A program made the position numbers and the translations under genes. From Pedobacter sp. Leaf41 (GTDB lineage Bacteria > Bacteroidota > Bacteroidia > Sphingobacteriales > Sphingobacteriaceae): a DNA stretch of 64,000 bases. The stretch is taken from NCBI RefSeq assembly GCF_001422545.1, contig NZ_LMLE01000007.1, positions 248,001 to 312,000 on the forward strand, given 5' to 3'. Below the pieces are notes generated by a model, which saw only the letters and a program-made list of their open reading frames with translations, made no database searches and was not told where the DNA came from. This document shows, piece after piece, positions 43,946 through 51,962 of the stretch; positions within the stretch are counted from its first letter, which is position 1, and each line of letters starts with the position of its first letter.

Positions 43946-45574
43946 TTATGTTTGGATCACACCAACGTTGAAACGTTTTGTTATCGGCGACTGATTTGCA
44001 GCTTCAATACCCATTGATATCACTTTCCTGGTTTCTAAAGGATCGATAATCCCATCTACCCAAAGTCGGGATGCGGCGTAGTAGGGTGTAGTTTGACTAT
44101 CATATTTATCAGTAATTTCTTTTAACATCTCCGCCTCTCGTTCAGGTGTAATTACTTCGCCTTTTGCTTTTAAAGAGGCCTCCTGAATTTGCAACAAAGT
44201 TTTGGCTGCCTGTGCACCGCCCATTACTGCTATCTTGGCCGTCGGCCAGGCATAAATTAATCTTGGATCGTAGGCTTTTCCACACATGGCGTAATTGCCA
44301 GCTCCATAAGAATTGCCCATTACGATAGTAAATTTTGGCACAATCGAATTTGCCACTGCATTTACCATTTTAGCACCGTCTTTAATAATACCTCCATGCT
44401 CTGATCGACTTCCAACCATGAAGCCGGTTACATCCTGTAGAAAAACCAGTGGAATTTTCTTTTGGTTACAATTCATGATAAAGCGGCTTGCCTTATCTGC
44501 ACTGTCAGAATAAATTACGCCCCCAAACTGCATCTCTCCTTTTTTAGATTTGACAACCTTGCGCTGATTGGCTACTATTCCAACTGCCCAACCATCAATA
44601 CGGCCCAAACCGCAAACAATGCTTTGTCCGTAGCCCTGCTTATATTCTTCAAATTTAGAATCATCAACCAAACGGTTGATAATATCCATGATCTCATACT
44701 GCTTATCTCTATTTTCAGGAATAATCCCATACAACTCTTCTTCTTTGGCTTTCGGTTTAGCAGGCTTAATCCTATCGAAACCAGCATTCTGGGGCGCACC
44801 TAACATGCTCACAATGTTTCGGATACTATCCAAACAGGCCTGATCGTTAGGGTGTTTATAATCGGTAACCCCAGAAATTTCGCAGTGTGTGGTCGCACCG
44901 CCTAAGGTTTCATTATCAACCTCTTCTCCTATAGCAGATTTAACCAAATAAGATCCAGCCAAAAATACCGATCCGGTTTTATCGACAATCATGGCTTCAT
45001 CGCTCATAATGGGTAGGTATGCCCCACCCGCCACACAAGCACCCATAATGGCGGAGATTTGGACAATACCTTCGGCCGACATCATCGCATTATTTCGGAA
45101 CATTCTTCCGAAGTGTTCTTTATCAGGAAAAATTTCATCTTGCATGGGCAAATACACACCCGCACTATCTACCAAGTAGATAACCGGCAAACGATTTTCC
45201 ATGGCAATTTCCTGAGCCCGAAGATTCTTTTTAGCTGTCATCGGGAACCAGGCGCCTGCTTTAACCGTCGCATCGTTAGCAACAATCATACATTGGCGAC
45301 CGCTTACATAACCAATACCGCAAACAACCCCGGCAGATGGACAACCGCCTTGCTCCTGATACATTCCATCAGCAGTGAAAGCGCCAACTTCCAGGAAATT
45401 AGAATCTTTATCAATAAGATAAGTAATGCGCTCCCGGGCCAATAACTTCCCTTTCTCTTTTTGTTTAGCCGCATTTTTTTCGCCACCACCCTGATAAATC
45501 TTTTTGAGTTTGGTTTTAAGCTCGTAAACCAGCTGTTTATTAACATCCTCGTTTTTGTTGAATTCGATATCCAT
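43946..45574 (-). CDS. Acyl-CoA carboxylase beta subunit, methylcrotonyl-CoA type
   Basis: 542-residue carboxyltransferase subunit of a biotin-dependent acyl-CoA carboxylase. Two crotonase-like halves: the N half carries GKLLARERITYLID and GVVCGIGYVSGRQCM, the C half PLVFLQDVTGFMVGSRSEHGG and NSYGAGNYAMCGKAYDPRLIYAWP. The MQDEIFPDKEHFGRMFRN and SGVTDYKHPND stretches resemble methylcrotonyl-CoA carboxylase beta rather than propionyl-CoA carboxylase beta, which would place it in leucine breakdown. The biotin-carrying alpha subunit is not in this window. Confidence 0.88.
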   Translation of the reverse strand: MDIEFNKNEDVNKQLVYELKTKLKKIYQGGGEKNAAKQKEKGKLLARERITYLIDKDSNFLEVGAFTADGMYQEQGGCPSAGVVCGIGYVSGRQCMIVANDATVKAGAWFPMTAKKNLRAQEIAMENRLPVIYLVDSAGVYLPMQDEIFPDKEHFGRMFRNNAMMSAEGIVQISAIMGACVAGGAYLPIMSDEAMIVDKTGSVFLAGSYLVKSAIGEEVDNETLGGATTHCEISGVTDYKHPNDQACLDSIRNIVSMLGAPQNAGFDRIKPAKPKAKEEELYGIIPENRDKQYEIMDIINRLVDDSKFEEYKQGYGQSIVCGLGRIDGWAVGIVANQRKVVKSKKGEMQFGGVIYSDSADKASRFIMNCNQKKIPLVFLQDVTGFMVGSRSEHGGIIKDGAKMVNAVANSIVPKFTIVMGNSYGAGNYAMCGKAYDPRLIYAWPTAKIAVMGGAQAAKTLLQIQEASLKAKGEVITPEREAEMLKEITDKYDSQTTPYYAASRLWVDGIIDPLETRKVISMGIEAANQSPITKRFNVGVIQT

Positions 45575-45582
45575 GTTGGCAA

Positions 45583-46170
45583 TTTAAATTTATTTTCAGA
45601 AATATAGAGAAGACTGAAATGGTTTCTAGTCTATCGGGGGGAACATTAAATACGGAATTCACAAAGAAAGCATAGAGTGGTACGAAGAAAATATTGACCT
45701 TTAAATATAAAACCTCACCCTATTAAAGTTGGTAGTATTGTTCTTTTATTACCGTTCCTCTCCTTGAAGAGAGGGAAACAAAGACAGTTTTAACCACAGA
45801 GTACACAGAGAAAAATAACAGAGAGAACAGAGAAAATATTTATCTAAAGCTGTTTTCTCGTAAGAACTCTGTGTGTTTGGTGGTTCATTCTTAACCAAAT
45901 AAATACTCTTGTGTTCTTCGCGAAAACTTTGCGCCCTTTGTGGTTAAATAAATATATATCCCACCGAGAAAATATTGACCTCGAAATATAAAACCTCACC
46001 CTATCAAAGTCAGTAATAATTGTTCTGGTATACCAATCCCTCTCCTTTAAGAAAGGGAAACAATGGCCTTTGGCAATTGGACTTGTGTTCTTTGCGAAAA
46101 ACTTTGTGCCCTTTGCGGTTAAACAAACAGATATCCAATTAAAATAATATTTTTGGATAAATCTCAATAA
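45583..46170. repeat. Intergenic region with two diverged direct copies of a 170-280-base unit
   Basis: GAAAATATTGACCT...AAATATAAAACCTCACCCTAT occurs at about 45687-45726 and again at about 45967-46006. Each copy continues with CTCTCCTT-AAGA-AGGGAAACAA, and then TTGTGTTCTTxGCGAAAA(A)CTTTG-GCCCTTTG-GGTTAAA at about 45910 and 46082. The second copy is shorter by about 100 bases. A 107-codon minus-strand frame across the duplication is not considered a gene. A CCACAGAGTACACAGAG element lies at 45790. Confidence 0.65.
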
Positions 46171-46614
46171 ATGGAACTCACCGTAAATATCCCGGCATTA
46201 TTATTTCCTGCCATTAGCTTAATTATGTTAGCGTACACCAATCGCTTTTTAGCGCTGGCTGCCCTGGTTAGAAGTTTAAAAGCAAAATACGAAGAAAGTG
46301 AGAAAAATATCGGTTTGCAAAACCAAATCAAAAATTTGCGCTACCGATTAAAGCTTATTAAAAACATGCAGGCTTTTGGTGTTTTAAGTTTTTGTCTTTG
46401 CCTTTTTTGCATGTTCTTTATTTATCTCGAATGGAATATTGTTGCAGAAATTCTTTTTGCTTTAAGCTTGATATTCTTCATGATATCGTTGATTATTTCT
46501 TTAATCGAAATCCAAATCAGCACAAAAGCGCTCGAACTCGAACTTAGCACGTTGGAAAATCTAGAAGGCGAATCTCTAGGTGGATTGATCAAAAAGAAAT
46601 TTAAGAAAGATTGA
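46171..46614 (+). CDS. DUF2721 membrane protein
   Basis: 147 residues. Three predicted helices: IPALLFPAISLIMLAYTNRFLALAALV near the N-terminus, and a pair at about 68-110 (FGVLSFCLCLFCMFFIYLEW and AEILFALSLIFFMISLIISLIEIQIS), separated by a basic helix (NQIKNLRYRLKLIKN). Matches the DUF2721 layout. No function known. Starts right after the repeat region. Confidence 0.82.
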   Translation: MELTVNIPALLFPAISLIMLAYTNRFLALAALVRSLKAKYEESEKNIGLQNQIKNLRYRLKLIKNMQAFGVLSFCLCLFCMFFIYLEWNIVAEILFALSLIFFMISLIISLIEIQISTKALELELSTLENLEGESLGGLIKKKFKKD

Positions 46615-46644
46615 ATGAGGGAGAAATAAGAAAGCGGCCATTAG

Positions 46645-46684
46645 ATATCATTTTATTACTGCCTACACAGTAATAAAATGATAT
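46645..46684. repeat. 17-bp perfect inverted repeat at the 3' end of the MaoC gene
   Basis: ATATCATTTTATTACTG (46645-46661) and CAGTAATAAAATGATAT (46668-46684) with a 6-base loop. The right arm encodes the last residues YHFITV of the MaoC protein and the stop codon is at the loop edge. No T-run on either strand. Confidence 0.75.
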
Positions 46685-47127
46685 AAGAAAACAACTTCGC
46701 CTGTAAAAGCAGGTTTTTTTTGCCCTTCTATTTCCATCTCTATTCCCATATGCACTTTTGTAACTCCTCGTAAATTAACAATTGAAGCTAATTTAGCTTT
46801 TAACCGGATTTTACTATTCACCAATACCGGTTGTGCAAATTTTAAACTTTCGATGCCATAATTAATTTCCATTTTTAAATTTTGGATATCAACAATCTCT
46901 TTCCATAGAAATGGGATTAATGAAAGTGTTAAATATCCATGTGCAATGGTACCTCCAAACGGACCTTCATTTTTTGCTTTCTCTTCATCGGTGTGAATCC
47001 ATTGATAATCTAAAGTAGCATCGGCGAACTTGTTAATATGGTCTTGGGTAATGACATGCCAGGATGATACACCGAGCTCTTGACCTAAGTGTTGTTCAAA
47101 CTCTGCGTGTGAAGTAATGATTTGCAT
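46663..47127 (-). CDS. MaoC-like hot-dog-fold dehydratase
   Basis: 154 residues. The hydratase motif is W(H)VITQDHINKFADATLDYQWIHTDEEKAKN-type, with the catalytic Asp/His in ATLDYQWIHTD, followed by GPFGGTIAHGYLTLSLIP. Family members hydrate enoyl-CoA-like substrates. It is 69 bases downstream of the LOG-family gene in the same direction. The C-terminal codons lie inside a perfect inverted repeat. Confidence 0.9.
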   Translation of the reverse strand: MQIITSHAEFEQHLGQELGVSSWHVITQDHINKFADATLDYQWIHTDEEKAKNEGPFGGTIAHGYLTLSLIPFLWKEIVDIQNLKMEINYGIESLKFAQPVLVNSKIRLKAKLASIVNLRGVTKVHMGIEMEIEGQKKPAFTGEVVFLYHFITV

Positions 47128-47196
47128 TGGAAAATATTTTAGCCCTGCGTTTTAGCGAGAGCGGTTCAAAATTGTTTAATGTATGTTATAATTTCC

Positions 47197-47790
47197 TTAA
47201 GTTAAGTTTCTGTCTTTAAACCAAACTTCATCCGGAACAGCAGAAAATTCGTCCATTTTATTAACCAGAGTTTCTGCGTCTGCTTCGTTAAAAACCAAAT
47301 CGCGGTTTGCTGGTTTTAAAAATTTGCTTTTCACCATCATTTCCATTTGCGCAAATAATGGATCGTAAAAACCACCTACATTTAAAACGCCAATGGGTTT
47401 ATTGTGTAGGCCTAACTGTAACCAGGTTAAAACTTCAAAAAATTCTTCAAGCGTACCAAATCCACCTGGTAAGATGATAAATCCATCACTTAAATCAGCC
47501 ATTTTTTGTTTGCGCTGATGCATATTTTCTGTAATAATCATTTCCGTTACGCCCTTATGTCCAACTTCTTTATCCATCAAAAATTGAGGAATAACTCCCG
47601 TAACTGACCCACCTGATTGTAATACATCATCTGCTATTACACCCATTACACCTACGCTCCCACCACCGTAAACCAACTTAATATCTTGTTTCACCAAAAC
47701 ATCCGCCAGTTGTTTTATCGCGTTCCGTAATTCCAGATCGCCATTAAAGTTTGAGCCACAATACACGCAAACTGCTTTAAGCTTATTCAT
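47197..47790 (-). CDS. LOG-family (TIGR00730) nucleotide-monophosphate phosphoribohydrolase
   Basis: 197 residues with a Rossmann-like fold. The family motif PGGFGTLEEFFEVLTWLQLG is intact, preceded by LVYGGGSVGVMG and ENMHQRKQKM. Plant and fungal LOG proteins release cytokinin bases; bacterial members hydrolyse AMP-like nucleotides, and the physiological role is unsettled. Same direction as the MaoC gene, perhaps an operon. Confidence 0.92.
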   Translation of the reverse strand: MNKLKAVCVYCGSNFNGDLELRNAIKQLADVLVKQDIKLVYGGGSVGVMGVIADDVLQSGGSVTGVIPQFLMDKEVGHKGVTEMIITENMHQRKQKMADLSDGFIILPGGFGTLEEFFEVLTWLQLGLHNKPIGVLNVGGFYDPLFAQMEMMVKSKFLKPANRDLVFNEADAETLVNKMDEFSAVPDEVWFKDRNLT

Positions 47791-48078
47791 TTGGTTTAAA
47801 ATTTTTCGAAGTTAAGATTTTATCGGCTTTCTGTAAATTTTAATTCTGCACAAGATGGTTAACATTCATTTTTTAAAAGATTTGGAAAGCAGTTGCAGAA
47901 GTTTATTTTAAAGCTCGCCCTTCTATCGCTTCGAGTCCTCGCCCCGAAAAAAAATCGGGGCTGTGCGCTTTCCGCTTTATAAGTTTAGTCACTTTGGCTG
48001 GCAAAAGGAATAATGACTGGTGCAAAATAGACCTGATGGAAGTGAAATACTTTTTGTTAGCAGCAACCTTGAATTTTC

Positions 48079-48142
48079 TGTCATGCTGAGGCACGAAGCA
48101 TCTGCAACCGATGAAACAGATACTTCATGCATCAGCACGACG
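48079..48142. repeat. GTCATGCTGAGGCACGAAGC dispersed repeat
   Basis: Shares the string GGCACGAAGCATCTGCAACC with the element at 28657-28711 and has similar inverted ends (GTCATGCTGA / TCAGCACGAC). Confidence 0.65.
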
Positions 48143-48214
48143 GCATCACAAAAAGATTGAACGTACAGCAGGATAGCCGTAACCGAAAAGTACCGAAGCC
48201 TGCTCTCCAAACAG

Positions 48215-48239
48215 AAAAAGCGCCGGACAATGCCGACGC
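48215..48239 (-). terminator. TonB receptor gene terminator
   Basis: Minus strand GCGTCGG pairs with CCGGCGC (48233-48239, 48220-48226) with one mismatch, followed by TTTTTC; 27 bases after the stop codon. Confidence 0.65.
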
Positions 48240-48265
48240 CTTCAACCAAATATAAGCGTGAATAA

Positions 48266-50845
48266 TTAGAAGCTATACCGGAAAGTTGCGCCGTAAGTTC
48301 TTGGGTCGCCTAGCACCCCAGCGTATAAACCAGAGTTACCTGCCGCAGCCTGCAATTGCTCGAAGTAATTTTTATTAGCAATGTTTCTACTCCACACAAA
48401 CATTGAAAATTTTTCTGATCTAAATCCTAACCTGGCGTTAAGTAATGAATATCCCTGAACGTTTAACACACTTGAAGGTGTTGGATTTGAGGAATAGGTG
48501 GAGCGGTAACTTGCATCGCCAGCAATAAAATAGCGACCAGCTTTAGTAGCCAAATTACCCGGCGTACTCAACTCTGCACCACCAGAAACATTCCATTTGG
48601 AGATTCCTGGCAACCTGCCACCAGATGCATCTTTAAATGCAACCTGTGTAGCAACACCATTTATCGTTTCGGTGTGGCCGGTTTCTTCTAAAGGTAGTGG
48701 CGCATTGGTGAAACTTACATATTTACCATCTAGGTATGCCAATGCAGCGTTTAAAGTTAAAAATCTTTCTAACTGATAGGTTCCATCAATCTCCAAACCT
48801 TTAACATTTACTTTTTCAGCATTAGCTAAATATCCTCTGTTTACCCCCAACTGCGGTGATTGGACATTGGTTTGATAATCTTTTATGTCGGTGTTGAAAG
48901 CTGTTACATTTAAAATTGCACCTTTAAATGGCTTTGTTTTCAGGCCCAGTTCGTAGTGTTCCACATATTCAGGTTTAACTACCGCTAAACTCAAATCGGC
49001 CTGACCGTTGGAAGCTGTTGGCAAGCCACCCACATTTACCCCTACTGGTTTGTAAGCGGTAGAAAAAGTTCCGTAAACATTTAATTTTGGTGTAGGGCGA
49101 TAGGAAACTGTAATATTTCCAGACAAATTGTTGTTATTGGTACTGGTATTAAATTGCTGATTGCTGTAAACTGCTGATTTCAGTGCTAACAAAGCGGCAT
49201 CATTTGTCTGCAAACCACCATAAGTATTTCTATCATAGTCAACATCTTTTTTATCGTAGGTGAATCTCAACCCCGGTAAAACATGCAGATTTTTAAGCAC
49301 TTCCCAATCCACCTGACCGAAGACCGCTGCACTTAAAGATTTGATGGTCGAGTTTGTTCTGATTCCAAAACCATCTAACAATCCAGGTGTAGAATAGAGT
49401 GCCTGTGCGCCTGTACTGGCAGTTTGTACAAATCTCCATTGGTCTTTACCAACTTCTTCTGTTTGGCCCAACCCTTGTAAGTTTTGGCCCAATAAAAATA
49501 CGCCAACTACTCCACTTAATTTTTCTGTAATGTTACCGGCATATCTAATTTCTTGCGAATACTGATCGTGACGCGAATTTCCTTGTGATTTTGTCAAGGC
49601 TGATAATTCAGAAAAATCTCTATCATTTGTTGGATCCCAGTTCCAGAATCTCCATGCTGTGGTGGAAGTTAAAGTTCCGCCGCCAATTTTGTAATCTACG
49701 TTTAAGGAGATTCCACCTATCGATTGATTATGTCTCCATGGTGTATTGGTATTTATTTCTCTTGAAAAGGGATCTATTTTGGGTTGTTGGTAGCCTAAAT
49801 CAGAAACTATTCGGGCGTACTGACGGTAAGCGCTTCTTTCGGTTGGCGTAACACCAGCAATTACCAATGGATAGCCTGCCGGATGCTGAACACTCACATC
49901 GCCACTTAAAAGAATTTTCAACCGATCTGATGGTGTAAAATAAAGCTGCCCTTTAAAACCGAGGTTATTTTGTCCGCTGTAACGCCGTTCTTCTCTGGAA
50001 TTCCAAATCGTACCATCGCGTTGTGTTCCAGAAATGGAGATTTTTGCAGCAAGATTTTTCGCCACGCCACCAGAAACAGATGTCTTTGCCTGAATAAAAT
50101 TATAATTACCTACACTCATTTCCACTTTAGCTGTTGGGGTTTGTGTGGGTTTAGTTGTTGTAATATTAAAAGCACCTGCAGTGGTGTTCTTACCAAACAA
50201 AGTACCCTGTGTACCGCGGATTACTTCAATTTGTTCAATATCAAGGAAATCTGTTGAGGTTGCAGCCGGACGGGCATGGTAAACACCATCAACATAAAAG
50301 CCTACACCTGGGTCGATACCATCGTTGGTTAAGCCAAAAGTTGAACCTAAACCACGAATATTTAATGTGGTATTACGGGCATTTGAAGCATACAATTGAA
50401 CTGATGGAACCAACTCTTTTAAGCGGTTGACGTTGAAAGCACCAGCATTTTCTGCTGCCTGACCGCCAATAACCGTAATTGGAATCGGCACATCCTGTAA
50501 AACTTCCGAGCGCCGTCTGGAGGTTACCACAATTTCGTCAAGCTGGGTATCTTCAACCAAAATCAGCTCAATTGGCGTTTCCTGCAGCTGCAAAATTTGA
50601 AAATCCTGAGGTTTGTAACCCACATAACTTACTCGGATATAAAACGGAGGTTGTTGTTTGGCATCGATTGTAAAAGCACCATTTGTATCTGTAACCGTGG
50701 CAATTTTAGTACCACGTACTGTAATAGTAGCTCCAGGTATTGTAGTACCGTTGCCTCCTTTTACAATTCCTTTTACTGTATTTTGAGCGAGTACAGCGGA
50801 AGCTGAAAGTATTAAAGAAAAAATGAGTAGTAAACTTCGTTTCAT
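48266..50845 (-). CDS. TonB-dependent receptor
   Basis: 859 residues. Signal peptide MKRSLLLIFSLILSASAVLAQ, a carboxypeptidase-regulatory-like domain (VKGIVKGGNGTTIPGATITVRGT, about 22-105), a plug domain (SEVLQDVPIPITVIGGQAAENAGAFNVNRLKELVPSVQ and IEQIEVIRGTQGTLFGKNTTAGAFNI) and a 22-strand-type barrel ending in ...ATFRYSF. The plug sequence resembles the single-gene receptors used for siderophores, vitamins or sulfonates, and there is no SusD partner, so glycan import is unlikely. A Cys-rich small ORF lies in its leader. Confidence 0.92.
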   Translation of the reverse strand: MKRSLLLIFSLILSASAVLAQNTVKGIVKGGNGTTIPGATITVRGTKIATVTDTNGAFTIDAKQQPPFYIRVSYVGYKPQDFQILQLQETPIELILVEDTQLDEIVVTSRRRSEVLQDVPIPITVIGGQAAENAGAFNVNRLKELVPSVQLYASNARNTTLNIRGLGSTFGLTNDGIDPGVGFYVDGVYHARPAATSTDFLDIEQIEVIRGTQGTLFGKNTTAGAFNITTTKPTQTPTAKVEMSVGNYNFIQAKTSVSGGVAKNLAAKISISGTQRDGTIWNSREERRYSGQNNLGFKGQLYFTPSDRLKILLSGDVSVQHPAGYPLVIAGVTPTERSAYRQYARIVSDLGYQQPKIDPFSREINTNTPWRHNQSIGGISLNVDYKIGGGTLTSTTAWRFWNWDPTNDRDFSELSALTKSQGNSRHDQYSQEIRYAGNITEKLSGVVGVFLLGQNLQGLGQTEEVGKDQWRFVQTASTGAQALYSTPGLLDGFGIRTNSTIKSLSAAVFGQVDWEVLKNLHVLPGLRFTYDKKDVDYDRNTYGGLQTNDAALLALKSAVYSNQQFNTSTNNNNLSGNITVSYRPTPKLNVYGTFSTAYKPVGVNVGGLPTASNGQADLSLAVVKPEYVEHYELGLKTKPFKGAILNVTAFNTDIKDYQTNVQSPQLGVNRGYLANAEKVNVKGLEIDGTYQLERFLTLNAALAYLDGKYVSFTNAPLPLEETGHTETINGVATQVAFKDASGGRLPGISKWNVSGGAELSTPGNLATKAGRYFIAGDASYRSTYSSNPTPSSVLNVQGYSLLNARLGFRSEKFSMFVWSRNIANKNYFEQLQAAAGNSGLYAGVLGDPRTYGATFRYSF

Positions 50846-50881
50846 GATTGTATTAATGTGTTTTGGGTTAGATTTTATTGT

Positions 50882-50965
50882 TTAATTATCCTTTCGGAAA
50901 TAGTTGAATGTGATTTTTTTGTGGCTACAACAACGGTTACATTTAGTGCTTTTCGCTTGCTTCAT
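50882..50965 (-). CDS. Candidate Cys-rich leader peptide upstream of the TonB receptor
   Basis: A 27-codon ORF, ATG at 50963-50965 and TAA at 50882-50884, 36 bases before the receptor ATG in the same direction. It begins MKQAKSTKCNRCCSHKK; three Cys codons lie in five positions (CNRCC). No terminator-like hairpin was found between it and the receptor. The position and codon content suggest a regulatory upstream ORF or a small metal-binding peptide; neither is proved. Confidence 0.5.
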   Translation of the reverse strand: MKQAKSTKCNRCCSHKKITFNYFRKDN

Positions 50966-50980
50966 ATTAAAATATATAAA

Positions 50981-50998
50981 TCCTATAGATTTAGTAGA
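50981..50998. promoter_or_regulatory. Imperfect palindrome upstream of the Cys-rich ORF
   Basis: TCCTATAGATTTAGTAGA, with TC-TA/TA-GA half-sites. It could be an operator; 16 bases upstream of the small ORF. Confidence 0.35.
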
Positions 50999-51138
50999 CA
51001 AATATATTAAAAAAATGTATTTGCCAAATTTTATTTCGTTTATTTATTTAAGTAGGGGAAGTTTAGGCGAACTGCTTAAAATCTTGTACATTTAAAGTCA
51101 AATCCTATTGTTTTCGCATCCCGCAAATCATTTAAATT

Positions 51139-51484
51139 GTGGGAAAATACGTCCTTTTATTATTGCTTTTTTGTTGTGTTTTCGATAATTCTACGGCACA
51201 AATTGGGTGAGTAGTTGGAGGAACATTACATACCTCACGAAGCGGTATGAGTAGAAATTTTGACGATACACCAAGTCAAACATTAGCTTCAGTATGTTAT
51301 TTTACATATACTCCAGGGAGTAATAACTGCACGGTAAAAGTTCATCTGACTTACCTGGATTCTTAGTTGACTCGATCGAATGCCCATTAGATCAAAGCTT
51401 TTTCTTCCTTGGTTTTGGAGTATTAATTTCAATTATTTCGGCTAGAAAAATAAATTCAGAGAAGCCGATGTTAACAGAAATTTA
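51139..51484 (+). pseudogene. Decayed gene for a small secreted protein with C-terminal membrane anchor
   Basis: From GTG 51139 the frame reads a signal-peptide-like GKYVLLLLLFCCVFDNSTAQ, then meets TGA at 51208-51210, continues GGTLHTSRSGMSRNFDDTPS to TAG at 51364-51366, and resumes in another frame as DSIECPLDQSFFFLGFGVLI ending in KINSEK with TAA at 51482-51484. The C-terminal CPLD motif plus one hydrophobic helix and a basic tail is typical of small Bacteroidota envelope proteins. One stop plus one frameshift indicate decay. A sequencing error could explain part of it. Confidence 0.55.
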
Positions 51485-51510
51485 AATCTAATCTTAATAT
51501 TTAGTGCTTT

Positions 51511-51546
51511 AAGATTGCTTGTCCCGAAAAATCGGGACAAGCAATC
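51511..51546. repeat. 16-bp perfect inverted repeat
   Basis: AGATTGCTTGTCCCGA (51511-51526) and TCGGGACAAGCAATCT (51531-51546) with an AAAA loop, just after the decayed gene. Part of the GAAGCAATCTC repeat class; related repeat sequence continues to about 51770. Confidence 0.7.
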
Positions 51547-51865
51547 TATTTAGCTAGAAAGATGCTTCACTTCGCACAAGTTCAGCTTCGCAATAACGAC
51601 TCTTCTTGTAAAATATGTACAGCTATTGTAAAAGGCATTTTAATAAGAAAGATTTTTAACCGAGAAGCGAAGCCGTTTTTCATGGCTGTGGCAATCTCAT
51701 CCAACAAATTCATCCCGAAGAAAGATTTCTCAATCGCGAAGGGCTCATTTCGAAATGACGCAATGTGCGAAAAAACTAAGCAGCCAACAAACCACCCCGT
51801 TTACGTAGATATGTTTTTTTGAAAAATTAACCCTAACAATGACTAGCAATTTCCATATAAGCATC

Positions 51866-51899
51866 AAAAAAAAACAGGGCTATCGTAAACGACGCCCTG
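51866..51899 (-). terminator. guaB terminator
   Basis: Minus strand CAGGGC (51894-51899) pairs with GCCCTG (51875-51880), followed by nine Ts. Confidence 0.8.
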
Positions 51900-51924
51900 C
51901 TTTGTATTTTGTTTATAGGTTCTT

Positions 51925-51959
51925 AACTTTCGACTCCGGACTAAAGACTCCGGACTAAA
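51925..51959. repeat. GACTNNN heptad array
   Basis: Five in-phase units AACTTTC, GACTCCG, GACTAAA, GACTCCG, GACTAAA between the guaB terminator and the guaB stop codon. Confidence 0.65.
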
Positions 51960-51962
51960 AAA

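Larger units (their letters stand above)
47791..48265. other. Gene-free stretch between LOG and TonB receptor genes
   Basis: About 475 bases. It contains an inverted repeat GCCCCGA/TCGGGGC (47941-47947, 47955-47961), a GTCATGCTGAGGCACGAAGC repeat (48079-48142) and the terminator of the TonB receptor gene (48215-48239). Confidence 0.6.

Noticed and set aside
45844-46167. 107-codon minus-strand frame with repeated FAKNT segments
   Set aside because: The apparent internal repeats come from the duplicated intergenic unit, not from a protein.
48903-50430. Several 60-95-codon plus-strand frames inside the TonB receptor gene
   Set aside because: Antisense shadows of conserved plug and barrel codons.
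51562-51822. 86-codon plus-strand frame
   Set aside because: Runs through GTCATT-class repeat sequence; its translation shows no domain and mirrors repeat fragments.
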